Positions 1 to 6,607 of a DNA stretch of 12,923 nt are shown here, one piece after another; the first letter of the stretch is position 1; every line of letters begins with the position of its first letter. The notes beneath the pieces were generated by a model, which was not told the DNA's origin, did no database searches, and saw only the letters and a program-made list of their open reading frames with translations. Location of the stretch: positions 1 to 12,923 of the forward strand of contig JAAYQH010000229.1 of the NCBI GenBank assembly GCA_012519365.1, read 5' to 3'. The DNA is from Planctomycetota bacterium (GTDB lineage Bacteria > Planctomycetota > Phycisphaerae > Sedimentisphaerales > Anaerohalosphaeraceae). The position numbers were made by a program, and so were the translations under genes.

Positions 1-236
1 ATAATCCCGATGGCCGGCCCCACGATCGGTCCGGTACCGGCGATGGAGGTAAAATGATGCCCGAAGACAATACCCCGGCGCGTCGGGACAAAATCGACAC
101 CATCCTGTTTTTCCCGACTGGGGACAGGCGCGTCAGGTTCCAGCCGAAATATCCGCCGTGCCAAAAACCGCCCATACGTATGATACGCAACCACATACCC
201 CACAAAACATACCAGCATTAACAACAGAACGGCCAT
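1..236 (-). CDS. cstA: Carbon starvation protein A (CstA-like transporter), N-terminal part, cut by window edge
   Basis: This partial gene holds the first 78 codons of a CstA-family inner-membrane protein; the rest lies beyond position 1. Known members import peptides or pyruvate when carbon is scarce. The start at 236 is preceded by an AGAGG ribosome-binding site. An N-terminal hydrophobic helix (about residues 2-20) is followed by a short basic loop. The family signature comes next: DGVDFVPT, then FGHHFTSIAGTGPIVGPAIG, close to the E. coli CstA stretch with DGLDYVPT and FGHHFAAIAGAGP. E. coli CstA has an additional N-terminal helix, so this is a shorter-N-terminus form. It is divergent from ilvC, with about 395 bases between them holding its own promoter. 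Family assignment is firm; the transported substrate cannot be told from this fragment. Confidence 0.88.
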   Translation of the reverse strand, partial: MAVLLLMLVCFVGYVVAYHTYGRFLARRIFRLEPDAPVPSREKQDGVDFVPTRRGIVFGHHFTSIAGTGPIVGPAIGI

Positions 237-270
237 AACAACCTCTCGGGTTTAGTAGTGTAATCCCTTT

Positions 271-298
271 ATTATACCTTTATAGGAGAACGAGACAA
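271..298 (-). promoter_or_regulatory. Sigma-70-type promoter of the cstA-like gene
   Basis: Read on the minus strand, TTGTCT (293-298) and a perfect TATAAT (271-276) are separated by 16 bases. The predicted start of transcription near 264 gives a leader of about 27 bases ahead of the AGAGG site and ATG at 236. No operator or CRP-like site could be recognised. Confidence 0.6.
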
Positions 299-543
299 GC
301 CCGTCAATTCAAGCAAAATTTTTCGTGACTCTCCGGGCTCCGGTTCATCGACCTCTGCCTTGCGCGCTTACGCCCGAAGACACACGGTTAAGACGCACTT
401 ACAGAAACACCTTTTGCAACCCGGTTTTTTGGATTTTTTTTGGGTAAATTTTTCGTCGATACGCAGGGCAAAACCGAGCAAAACCGAGTGTTTTGTGGTG
501 CCGGCTGTTTCTTTACATCTGTCGGCATTTAAGAAAATAAAAG

Positions 544-572
544 TTGATAACTCCTCTTTTTTGTTGTATCGT
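544..572 (+). promoter_or_regulatory. Possible ilvC promoter
   Basis: TTGATA (544-549) is followed after 17 bases by TATCGT (567-572), a four-of-six match to the -10 consensus. Transcription would start near 579, about 53 bases before the ilvC ATG. An alternative -10 sequence, TATAAG (580-585), has no properly spaced -35 box. The call is tentative. Confidence 0.35.
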
Positions 573-631
573 ACAAGAATATAAGCATAAAAGGGAACAA
601 AGTTGATATTTAATGAAAGGAAACTGGCAAG

Positions 632-1633
632 ATGGCAACGCTTTTTTATGAACAGGATGCCCCGATTGACGCCCTGCAAGGCAAAAAGGTTTGCGTGATC
701 GGGTACGGCAGTCAGGGACACGCGCACAGTCAGAACCTCCGCGACAGCGGTATTGAGGTGGCGGTCGCCGAGTTGGAAGGCACAGCCAACTATAAACTGG
801 CCCAGGAACACGGATTTGTTCCGACGACCATTGCCAAGGCGATGGACGGGGCGACACTGATTATTATTACCCTGCCGGATGAGATTCAGGCCAAGGTCTA
901 TGAATCGGACATCAAGCCCAATCTCAAGCAGGGGCAGGTGCTGGGCTTTTGCCACGGTTTTAACATCCATTTTGGGTATATCAAACCGTTCGAGGGTGTC
1001 GGCGTCGTGATGATTGCGCCCAAAGGCCCTGGGCATTTGGTTCGCAGTGAATACGAAAAAGGCGGGGGCGTGCCCTGCTTGCTGGCCGTTCATAGGGACC
1101 CTGATGGGAATGCCAAGAAGGTCGCGCTGGCCTGGGCCAACGGCATCGGCGGCGCTCGGGCAGGCATTATCGAAACCACCTTCAAGGAAGAAACCGAGAC
1201 CGACTTGTTCGGCGAACAAGTGGTCTTGTGCGGCGGCCTGACCTCGCTGATCAAGGCCGGCTTTGAAACGCTTGTCGAGGCGGGGTATCAGCCGGAAATC
1301 GCGTATTTTGAGTGTATGCACGAGGTCAAACTGATCGTCGATCTGATGTATCAGGGCGGGATCAGTTATATGCGATACAGCATCTCCAATACGGCGGAAT
1401 ACGGCGATCTGACCCGCGGCCCTCGGATTATTACCGAACAGACCAAGGCGGAGATGAAAAAAATCCTCCACGAGATCACCAGCGGCCAATTCGCCAAAGA
1501 ATGGGTGGCCGAATATCAAAGCGGATTAAAGAATTTCAAGGTGCTGTACGAAAAAGATTACGGCAGTCAACTTGAGGTGGTTGGACGCAAGCTGCGTAAA
1601 ATGATGAAATGGATCGACGCCAAAGAAGTCTAA
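632..1633 (+). CDS. ilvC: Ketol-acid reductoisomerase, class I (short form)
   Basis: IlvC isomerises and reduces 2-acetolactate or 2-aceto-2-hydroxybutyrate in valine, leucine and isoleucine synthesis, using Mg2+ and NAD(P)H in the cytoplasm. The 333 residues match the class I length. The Rossmann motif GYGSQGHA is at 24-31, followed by His108 in CHGFNIHFG. The metal and substrate ligands are Asp191 and Glu195 (TETDLFGEQ), Glu227 and Glu231, and Ser252 in the [13 protein letters not shown] segment. A GAAAGGAAA ribosome-binding site precedes ATG 632. The cofactor loop after beta-2 reads [14 protein letters not shown] (44-57) instead of the common GLR-x-G-S-x-S pattern. The residues that usually hold the NADPH 2'-phosphate are therefore Leu48, Thr51 and Asn53, with acidic Glu47 and Glu49 nearby; NADH use is plausible. 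The gene is solitary: no ilvB, ilvN or leuA adjoins it. Confidence 0.97.
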   Translation: MATLFYEQDAPIDALQGKKVCVIGYGSQGHAHSQNLRDSGIEVAVAELEGTANYKLAQEHGFVPTTIAKAMDGATLIIITLPDEIQAKVYESDIKPNLKQGQVLGFCHGFNIHFGYIKPFEGVGVVMIAPKGPGHLVRSEYEKGGGVPCLLAVHRDPDGNAKKVALAWANGIGGARAGIIETTFKEETETDLFGEQVVLCGGLTSLIKAGFETLVEAGYQPEIAYFECMHEVKLIVDLMYQGGISYMRYSISNTAEYGDLTRGPRIITEQTKAEMKKILHEITSGQFAKEWVAEYQSGLKNFKVLYEKDYGSQLEVVGRKLRKMMKWIDAKEV

Positions 1634-1634
1634 C

Positions 1635-1673
1635 CCGGCAAACGTTCACGGCTGCCGGCGTGTGTTTTGCCGG
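1635..1673 (+). terminator. Hairpin after ilvC without a T tract
   Basis: CCGGCAAA (1635-1642) pairs with TTTGCCGG (1666-1673), an 8-bp perfect stem with a 23-base loop, starting two bases after the ilvC stop codon. No run of T follows, so it may only partly stop transcription or protect the 3' end. Transcription could continue into the lipoprotein gene, and no separate promoter for that gene was recognised. Confidence 0.4.
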
Positions 1674-1720
1674 TGTGTTCGAGCGGAGTTAATGTACGGC
1701 TAAATTTCAGGAGCCTGATT

Positions 1721-2455
1721 ATGAACAAAATGATTGCCTGTGGGGTGCTTGCCTGGGCGGTGGTGGGGCTGGCCGGCTGTAATCGGTCGCTGAGTGCCTA
1801 CGAAAGCGTGTACGAGAAGTATTACGCCACTACCATCGGGCTGAGCACCTCGGCGGATGTGCTGGAGATCTTCCAAAATCGCGATAGCGAGCTGATCAGC
1901 CAGAGCGAGAGCGTTGTCGCCTGTTGGGGCAAAGAAGGCAAGCGTGACCGCACACACTGGTTTAATATGGTCGCGTTTGATCAGGACAGCGCGGTAGCGG
2001 TCCGCAAATACGGCTTTATGCTTGAAGAGACGGCCGAAGGGCCGAATCGTCAGCCGCAGCCCGGTCTGCGTTTTGATGCTGAACTGGTGCTGGACCCGGC
2101 CTTGCTCGACGAACCGTACGCCAACGCCAACGAAATGCGGATTGCTGTGCTGCGCAGCATCGCCTCGCACTTCAGCCGCGATCTTGAGCAAGTTCAGCAT
2201 GACAGCGCCACGCTGCGTAACAGCGGTATCATGGTCAAGCAGGCGTTGAATAATGCGCTGATGCAGCTGGTGCAGACCCCTGCCGAGGCAGCCCGGCTCA
2301 GTGAGCTGCAAGGGATGGCTTTTGACCATTTGACCCTGGGAGAAGGTCGTATTCGGATGCTGATTCAGGGCGATATTGTCAAACTCAAACTCAAAGCGGG
2401 AAAGCCCTGGTTCAAAGAGCCGTTTGAAGAGCATCCGGACGTCAAGAATATGTAA
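1721..2455 (+). CDS. Lipoprotein of unknown function
   Basis: The 244-residue product begins with a lipoprotein signal peptide: MNK, a hydrophobic stretch, and the lipobox LAGC with the acylated Cys at residue 20. It should be exported and lipid-anchored. ATG 1721 was chosen over an in-frame upstream start at 1667 because it has a CAGGAG site seven bases ahead and puts the signal sequence at the N-terminus. The mature part is soluble, mixed alpha/beta and rich in charged residues. A long probably helical segment (about 135-205) is followed by a short beta-rich tail. Tryptophans and a single Cys occur near residues 65-80. I recognise no family or catalytic motif. It lies 87 bases after ilvC in the same direction and ends at a strong terminator, so co-transcription with ilvC is possible. 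No functional link is evident. Confidence 0.82.
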   Translation: MNKMIACGVLAWAVVGLAGCNRSLSAYESVYEKYYATTIGLSTSADVLEIFQNRDSELISQSESVVACWGKEGKRDRTHWFNMVAFDQDSAVAVRKYGFMLEETAEGPNRQPQPGLRFDAELVLDPALLDEPYANANEMRIAVLRSIASHFSRDLEQVQHDSATLRNSGIMVKQALNNALMQLVQTPAEAARLSELQGMAFDHLTLGEGRIRMLIQGDIVKLKLKAGKPWFKEPFEEHPDVKNM

Positions 2456-2484
2456 TCGGCTTTTAAGAATTCAATCGTTGCAAT

Positions 2485-2512
2485 AAGACTGCTCGGTGGG
2501 CAGTCTTTTTTT
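2485..2512 (+). terminator. Rho-independent terminator of the ilvC/lipoprotein unit
   Basis: AAGACTGC (2485-2492) pairs perfectly with GCAGTCTT (2500-2507) around a seven-base loop. A run of seven T (2506-2512) overlaps the end of the stem. It lies 30 bases after the lipoprotein stop codon. Confidence 0.88.
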
Positions 2513-2782
2513 ATGGCTTCGCGGCGGTTTTATGGGTTTTTTGGTTAATATTCCTCTGTGTCTTGGTATCTGTATATACACTTATGTTTCATCCGAGCGA
2601 TTCGGGGCAGGAGGCAGTGGGACATAGTTTGTCTTTTTTAGGCTTTAAGTGTTGAGTTTTTTGGAAGGGCTGGACTCTATCGACACAGTTTTCCAGTGTG
2701 AACGTTCAGGATTTAGGAATTGGTGGTTTAGTGGTTTGTGTTGTCAGGATTACTATTATTTTTTAATGGAAAGGAAAGGACG
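2513..2782. other. Intergenic region upstream of the GH2 gene
   Basis: About 270 bases, T-rich on the plus strand, with no credible gene. A promoter for the glycosidase must lie here or further upstream, but none was convincing. TTGAGT at 2652-2657 has no good partner. TATTAT (2754-2759) is a fair -10 hexamer without a -35 box. No inverted repeat suggesting an operator was found. Confidence 0.5.
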
Positions 2783-5017
2783 ATGAAACAAGTTTGCATA
2801 GCGGCTGCGGTGCTGATGCTGGTCAGCAATGTGTGTCTGGCGGAATGGAAACCGGTGGAAGGGAAGATTATGACCCGCTGGGCGGCCGAGGTGTCGCCGG
2901 ACAATGCGCTGCGGGAATATCCGCGGCCGATGATGGTGCGTTCCGAGTGGCTGAACCTCAACGGCTTGTGGGACTACGCGATTCGTCCGCGAACGGAGGC
3001 AGCCCCCCAGCAGTTCGACGGGCAAATCCTGGTGCCGTTTGCAATCGAATCGGCATTTTCGGGCGTGGGCAAACGCGTCGGCACTGCCAATCGGCTGTGG
3101 TATCGTCGGACGTTTCAGATTCCCGCCGGTTGGGGCAATCAGCGTGTCATCCTGCATTTTGGTGCGGTGGATTGGGATACCGATGTGTGGGTCAACGGCC
3201 AGTACCTTGGCAATCACAAGGGCGGTTTTGATCCGTTCAGTTTCGAGGTTACCGGCGCCCTGAAGGCTTCCGGTCAGCAAGAGGTCGTTCTGGGCGTGTG
3301 GGACCCGACCGACAACAGTTTTCAGCCCCGCGGCAAACAGGTCAACAACCCGAACGGCATTTGGTACACGCCGGTAACAGGAATCTGGCAGACCGTATGG
3401 ATTGAGCCGGTGCCGAAGGCCTCGATTGCCGATCTGAAACTGACACCGGACGTGGACAACAAACGTATCCGAATCGAAGTGTCAACACGGGGCGATGCGA
3501 GCGGTCTGACGATTTCGGCTCTTGCTTCGGCGCCGGGGTTTTCCGGTGCGGCATCCTCAACCGACACGACGGCCAGTCTGGTGGTAACCAATCCCCGGCT
3601 GTGGTCACCGGACGACCCGTTTTTGTATGATCTGACCGTGCAGCTCAAAGACGGCTCTAAGGTGGTCGATGAGGTCAAAAGTTACTTCGCGATGCGCAAG
3701 ATCGAGGTGAAAAAAGACGACAAAGGCATCAATCGTCTGTTTCTGAACAATGAGCCGCTGTTTCAATACGGCCTGCTGGATCAGGGCTGGTGGCCCGATG
3801 GGCTGTATACGGCTCCGACCGATGAGGCCCTGCGATATGATGTGCAAGTGACCAAACAACTTGGCTACAACATGCTCCGCAAACACGTGAAAGTCGAGCC
3901 GCAGCGGCTGTATTACTGGTGCGACAAAATCGGCGTACTGGTTTGGCAGGATATGCCCAGCGGTGATGCCGGCATTCACGGCGACATGCCCGATCTGAAT
4001 CGCAATCCGATTTCCGCTGCGCAGTATGAACGGGAATACAAGGCGATGGTCGAAGCGTTGTACAATCATCCGAGCATCGTGATGTGGGTGCCGTTCAATG
4101 AAGGCTGGGGCCAGTTCGACACCCAGCGGATTGTCGCCTGGGCCGAACAACTCGACCCGACCCGGCTGGTCAATAACGCCAGCGGCTGGACAGATCGCAA
4201 GGTCGGCCATGTGCACGATATTCACGCCTATCCCGGCCCGGCCATGCCCCCGCTGGAAGACAAACGAGCCGTGGTGCTGGGCGAGTTCGGCGGGCTGGGT
4301 CTGCCGATTAAAGGGCATACCTGGCAGGATGAGCGCAACTGGGGCTATCGCAGTTACACCACGCTGGACGAGCTGAACGCCGCGTATGCCAATTTGATGC
4401 ATCGCCTGCGTTTGCTGGTCGGCGAAGGGTTGGCTGCAGCGGTCTATACCCAGACCACCGATGTCGAGATCGAAGTCAACGGCATCATGACATATGATCG
4501 GGCGATTATCAAGCTGGACCAGAGTGTTGTGCCGCTGCACCAAAAGTTGTATCAAAAACCGCCGACGGTTAAAGTCCTTGTGCCTAATGCGCGTCAGGGT
4601 CGGTATACCTGGAAGTACACTACCGACAGGCCGCAAGACAATTGGTTCGCGCCGGAGTTCGACGACAGCAATTGGAAGAGCGGCCCCGGCGGGTTCGGCA
4701 CAGCAGGCACTCCCGGTATTATTCTCGGAACGGTCTGGAATGCCGACAACATCTGGCTGCGACGCACCGTGCGAATTGATAAGAGCGATGTCGGTGAGGT
4801 AATGTTGTCCATTCTGCATGATGAAGACGCGGTGGTCTATATCAACGGTGTCAAAGCCGCTCAGACAACCGGCTTTATCGGCAACTATGCGATCATCCCC
4901 ATATCGGATGCCGCCAAAAAGGCACTCAAACCGGGTGAAAATCTGATCGCCGTGCACTGTCGCAACACCACCGGCGGACAGTCCATTGATGTCGGCCTGA
5001 TCGAATTGACCGATTAA
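2783..5017 (+). CDS. Exported glycoside hydrolase family 2 enzyme (beta-galactosidase/glucuronidase type)
   Basis: The 744-residue product starts with a Sec signal peptide (cleavage probably after Ala20, CLA/EW), so it acts in the periplasm or outside. ATG 2783 follows an AAAGGAAAGGA site; an upstream in-frame start would bury the signal sequence. The order is that of GH2. A sugar-binding jelly roll (about 45-210) contains LWYRRTF and the VWVNGQYLGNHKGGFDPF segment. An Ig-like domain (about 215-305) ends near RLWSPDDPFLYDLTV, and a TIM barrel (about 315-590) follows. The acid/base is Glu440 in PFNEGWGQFDT and the likely nucleophile Glu501 in LGEFGGLG. Retaining exo-hydrolysis of beta-linked sugars is expected; the exact sugar cannot be read. 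Residues about 605-744 form an extra beta-sandwich-like region (NWFAPEFDDSNWKSGPGGFG, later AVVYINGV), perhaps carbohydrate-binding. No transporter or sulfatase gene adjoins it. Confidence 0.92.
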   Translation: MKQVCIAAAVLMLVSNVCLAEWKPVEGKIMTRWAAEVSPDNALREYPRPMMVRSEWLNLNGLWDYAIRPRTEAAPQQFDGQILVPFAIESAFSGVGKRVGTANRLWYRRTFQIPAGWGNQRVILHFGAVDWDTDVWVNGQYLGNHKGGFDPFSFEVTGALKASGQQEVVLGVWDPTDNSFQPRGKQVNNPNGIWYTPVTGIWQTVWIEPVPKASIADLKLTPDVDNKRIRIEVSTRGDASGLTISALASAPGFSGAASSTDTTASLVVTNPRLWSPDDPFLYDLTVQLKDGSKVVDEVKSYFAMRKIEVKKDDKGINRLFLNNEPLFQYGLLDQGWWPDGLYTAPTDEALRYDVQVTKQLGYNMLRKHVKVEPQRLYYWCDKIGVLVWQDMPSGDAGIHGDMPDLNRNPISAAQYEREYKAMVEALYNHPSIVMWVPFNEGWGQFDTQRIVAWAEQLDPTRLVNNASGWTDRKVGHVHDIHAYPGPAMPPLEDKRAVVLGEFGGLGLPIKGHTWQDERNWGYRSYTTLDELNAAYANLMHRLRLLVGEGLAAAVYTQTTDVEIEVNGIMTYDRAIIKLDQSVVPLHQKLYQKPPTVKVLVPNARQGRYTWKYTTDRPQDNWFAPEFDDSNWKSGPGGFGTAGTPGIILGTVWNADNIWLRRTVRIDKSDVGEVMLSILHDEDAVVYINGVKAAQTTGFIGNYAIIPISDAAKKALKPGENLIAVHCRNTTGGQSIDVGLIELTD

Positions 5018-5044
5018 CCGCTCAGTCTCCCTGGATTTCCCTAT

Positions 5045-5076
5045 GCCCCTGCCTATTTTTCGGCAGGGGCTTTTTT
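5045..5076 (+). terminator. Rho-independent terminator after the GH2 gene
   Basis: GCCCCTGCC (5045-5053) pairs with GGCAGGGGC (5062-5070), a perfect 9-bp GC-rich stem with an eight-base loop, followed by six T (5071-5076). The convergent nfi stop codon (5075-5077) overlaps the T tract. The hairpin may also hinder nfi transcripts from entering the glycosidase gene, although no T tract follows it on the minus strand. Confidence 0.92.
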
Positions 5077-5752
5077 ATGGAGTCAACTCTTTCATCATTG
5101 TTACCTGATGATGAGCCAGGCGGGCAGGTTCCGGCAGACGATAGCGGCCGGTCAGGCGGAGTGTCCATTGGACGGCCGAATCGAGTGTGCAGAGATGGCC
5201 GGGCGAGACAAACAACGGCTTGACACCAGTGCGGGTGCGAACAACGGCCCCGACGGTTTGACCGGCATCGACCAAGGGGGTATGGCTGCCTTTTTGCGGG
5301 GCGGGTTGGTCATAGGTACCAATCAGGCGGCTTTTGGCGCAGCCGATGGTCGGACGATTCAAAAACAGGCCCAGATGTGCCGCCAGGCCCAGCCGTCGCG
5401 GATGGGCGATACCCTGGCCGTCGATAAGGAACACATCGGGGGTGGTTTGAAGCTTGCCGGCCGCTGCCAGGCACGCCGGGGCCTCGCGAAAGCTCAACAG
5501 CCCGGGGATGTAGGGAAATGTCAAATCTGCCTCTGCCAAGGCAGTTTCAATCGGCTCCAAGTCAGGAAACGAGAGCACCACCGCTGCCGCCAAGACCTTG
5601 CCGCGTGTTTTGTCAAACGCACAATCCAGCCCTGCGGCCGTATGTACGGCCCCGTGGATCGGACAAAGCCGAACCTGCCCGGCCAGCTGCTCTTGAAGTT
5701 GTCGCGCGTCGGCATACGTCAAATCCCAACGATGTAAATCGACAATTTCCAT
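5075..5752 (-). CDS. nfi: Endonuclease V (deoxyinosine-specific DNA repair nuclease)
   Basis: Endonuclease V nicks DNA at the second phosphodiester bond 3' to deoxyinosine, starting repair of deaminated adenine, with Mg2+. The 225 residues agree with E. coli Nfi (223). The catalytic acids are Asp43 (GLDCAF), Glu90 (SFRE) and Asp111 (IDGQGIAHPRR). The strand-separating wedge PYIP is at 80-83, followed by GLLSFREAPA. C-terminal family motifs IGCAKSRLIG, GHLCTLDSA and RLPEPARLAHH are present. ATG 5752 gives the family-like N-terminus; a TTG twelve bases upstream is possible, and neither has a strong ribosome-binding site. The gene is convergent with the GH2 gene and stands alone. Its promoter at 5857-5885 contains a palindrome. 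A hairpin-forming repeat (5810-5816 with 5827-5833) lies in the roughly 100-base leader. Confidence 0.95.
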   Translation of the reverse strand: MEIVDLHRWDLTYADARQLQEQLAGQVRLCPIHGAVHTAAGLDCAFDKTRGKVLAAAVVLSFPDLEPIETALAEADLTFPYIPGLLSFREAPACLAAAGKLQTTPDVFLIDGQGIAHPRRLGLAAHLGLFLNRPTIGCAKSRLIGTYDQPAPQKGSHTPLVDAGQTVGAVVRTRTGVKPLFVSPGHLCTLDSAVQWTLRLTGRYRLPEPARLAHHQVTMMKELTP

Positions 5753-5809
5753 AAAAAACCACAACCGAAATCATTGGCAAAGGGGCTTTCTTGCAACCCA
5801 ACGGCAACC

Positions 5810-5833
5810 CTGCAGCCGGCTGTGCTGCTGCAG
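5810..5833 (-). repeat. Inverted repeat in the nfi leader
   Basis: CTGCAGC (5810-5816) and GCTGCAG (5827-5833) form a 7-bp perfect stem with a ten-base loop inside the predicted untranslated leader of nfi. It could form a hairpin in the mRNA; it has no T tract and is not placed to hide the start codon. Confidence 0.35.
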
Positions 5834-5856
5834 CTAATCCCTGAGCTTGGAGAGTT

Positions 5857-5885
5857 ATTCTATCGCAAATCCTGACAGGATTCAA
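5857..5885 (-). promoter_or_regulatory. Probable nfi promoter
   Basis: On the minus strand TTGAAT (5880-5885) is followed after exactly 17 bases by TAGAAT (5857-5862), four and five matches to the sigma-70 consensus. Transcription would start near 5850, leaving about 98 bases before ATG 5752. The spacer and the end of the -35 box are occupied by a palindrome. Confidence 0.6.
5868..5882. promoter_or_regulatory. Palindrome in the nfi promoter, candidate operator
   Basis: AATCCTG (5868-5874) and CAGGATT (5876-5882) form a perfect 7-bp inverted repeat around one central base. It overlaps the last three bases of the -35 hexamer and fills most of the spacer, the usual place for a repressor site. 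It does not match the LexA boxes I know from E. coli or Bacillus. Confidence 0.4.
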
Positions 5886-5980
5886 CGGCCAAAAGTCGAA
5901 GGCAGCACGGGGCGCGAGAATGTCTTTTTTATCCACACTTTTATGGGATGGCAATCAGGGTAATTTAGTATTTCGGTCAT
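5882..5980 (-). CDS. Possible 32-residue small protein with ideal ribosome-binding site
   Basis: A 33-codon frame (ATG 5978-5980, stop TGA at 5882-5884) follows a perfect AGGAGG (minus-strand copy of 5988-5993) with a seven-base spacing. This is the best ribosome-binding site in the window. The peptide begins MTEILNYPDCHPIKVWIKKT and is basic, with one Cys and one His and no membrane segment. No family is recognised. No good promoter was seen upstream on the minus strand, and the stop codon overlaps the nfi -35 box. It may be a leader peptide of nfi, a small protein, or chance. Confidence 0.3.
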   Translation of the reverse strand: MTEILNYPDCHPIKVWIKKTFSRPVLPSTFGR

Positions 5981-6051
5981 TGAATCGCCTCCTGCTGGCA
6001 GAGGATCGGGACGTATCGACAAAATTCGGCTCGCAGCGGAGGGGGATTTGC

Positions 6052-6079
6052 TTGACAGGACCAAAAACAACGCTACTAT
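6052..6079 (+). promoter_or_regulatory. Sigma-70-type promoter of the zinc-ribbon/lemA region
   Basis: A perfect TTGACA (6052-6057) is followed after 16 bases by TACTAT (6074-6079). The predicted start near 6086 leaves about 31 bases before ATG 6117. TGTCAA at 6090-6095 mirrors the -35 hexamer 32 bases downstream. With only six matching bases this may be chance. Confidence 0.68.
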
Positions 6080-6116
6080 AGCACGTTAATGTCAACCCAA
6101 ATAAGGGACTACCGCT

Positions 6117-6506
6117 ATGCAGTGCCCCGTGTGTCAAACGCCGATGATCGCTATCGAACTGGACGAGGTCGAGACCGATTATTGTCCGGAGTGTCAAGGA
6201 ATTTGGCTGGATGCCGGAGAACTTGAGATTTTGCTGGAAGATGCCGACCAGACACGGCGTTTGCTGGATTCCTTTCGGCCGGCTGAAACGACGGAGACAG
6301 CCCGCCTGTGTCCAATTTGCCTTAAATCGATGCAAAAAGTCTATGTTGAACCCAGTAATAAGGCCGTGCTGATCGATCGCTGCCTCAAATCCCATGGCTT
6401 ATGGTTTGATCGGGGCGAATTGATGCAGGTGCTCCAGCAGGGGGCTTTTGATGAGCAGGGCAAAGTGGCAAAACTGTTGCGCGAAATGTACCCGCCGGAA
6501 GAGTAA
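6117..6506 (+). CDS. Double zf-TFIIB zinc-ribbon protein
   Basis: The 129-residue cytoplasmic protein consists of two copies of the short zinc-ribbon fold known as the zf-TFIIB-like family. The first has Cys3/Cys6 (CPVC) and Cys23/Cys26 (CPEC) followed by GIWLDAGELE. The second has Cys65/Cys68 (CPIC), then Cys89 and His93 (CLKSH), and GLWFDRGEL. In the second copy the last ligand seems to be His instead of Cys, with spacing changed from CxxC to CxxxH. The role of the family is unknown; zinc binding is inferred from the ligands. AAGGGA (6103-6108) is a moderate ribosome-binding site for ATG 6117. The gene has its own promoter and lies 101 bases ahead of lemA with no terminator between, so one transcript could cover both. 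Confidence 0.88.
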   Translation: MQCPVCQTPMIAIELDEVETDYCPECQGIWLDAGELEILLEDADQTRRLLDSFRPAETTETARLCPICLKSMQKVYVEPSNKAVLIDRCLKSHGLWFDRGELMQVLQQGAFDEQGKVAKLLREMYPPEE

Positions 6507-6530
6507 ACCGTTTCCAAGAAGCACAAACCG

Positions 6531-6561
6531 GAAAACGTGTGTTTTCATCGATAGAATCGAT
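6531..6561. repeat. Short inverted repeats between the zinc-ribbon gene and lemA
   Basis: GAAAAC and GTTTTC (6531-6536, 6541-6546) form a small 6-bp stem. Two ATCGAT palindromes (6547-6552 and 6556-6561) follow three bases apart and together make a symmetrical 15-base site. No T tract follows, so this is not a good terminator; a protein-binding site upstream of lemA is possible. Confidence 0.3.
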
Positions 6562-6607
6562 AAAAAGCAAACCCGAAAATGATTACATTTATCAATAGGA
6601 GTGGAAT

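Larger units (their letters stand above)
237..631. other. Divergent intergenic region between cstA and ilvC
   Basis: About 395 bases without a credible gene. It holds the cstA promoter (271-298), a 10-base tandem duplication CAAAACCGAG (469-478 and 479-488), and a 7-bp stem with one G-U pair (499-505 with 521-527). A weak forward promoter candidate for ilvC lies at 544-572. The stretch 400-460 is rich in T runs. No T-box motif, leader peptide with branched-chain codons or other recognised riboswitch was seen. The reading frames crossing it lack ribosome-binding sites and family similarity. Confidence 0.6.
5765..6116. other. Divergent intergenic region between nfi and the zinc-ribbon gene
   Basis: About 350 bases between divergent genes. 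From left to right it holds the nfi leader hairpin, the nfi promoter with its palindrome, the possible 32-codon frame on the minus strand, and the forward promoter at 6052-6079. The stretch 6000-6050 shows nothing else recognisable. Confidence 0.7.

Noticed and set aside
469-488. Two tandem copies of CAAAACCGAG upstream of ilvC
   Set aside because: Only two 10-base units; probably a simple duplication, with no sign of a larger repeat array.
368-1519. Long minus-strand reading frame of 383 codons opposite ilvC
   Set aside because: It lies antisense to an unmistakable ilvC, has no ribosome-binding site or family motif, and its composition is that of a shadow frame.
3605-4957. Minus-strand reading frame of 450 codons opposite the GH2 gene
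   Set aside because: The plus strand encodes the GH2 catalytic domain with both glutamates; the antisense product has no recognisable domain.
5108-5737. Plus-strand reading frame of 209 codons opposite nfi
   Set aside because: The minus strand carries every endonuclease V motif; the plus frame is a shadow despite several Cys residues.
6052-6095. TTGACA and TGTCAA inverted repeat around the promoter of the zinc-ribbon gene
   Set aside because: Only six bases match on each side over a 32-base gap and one arm is the -35 box itself; chance is likely.
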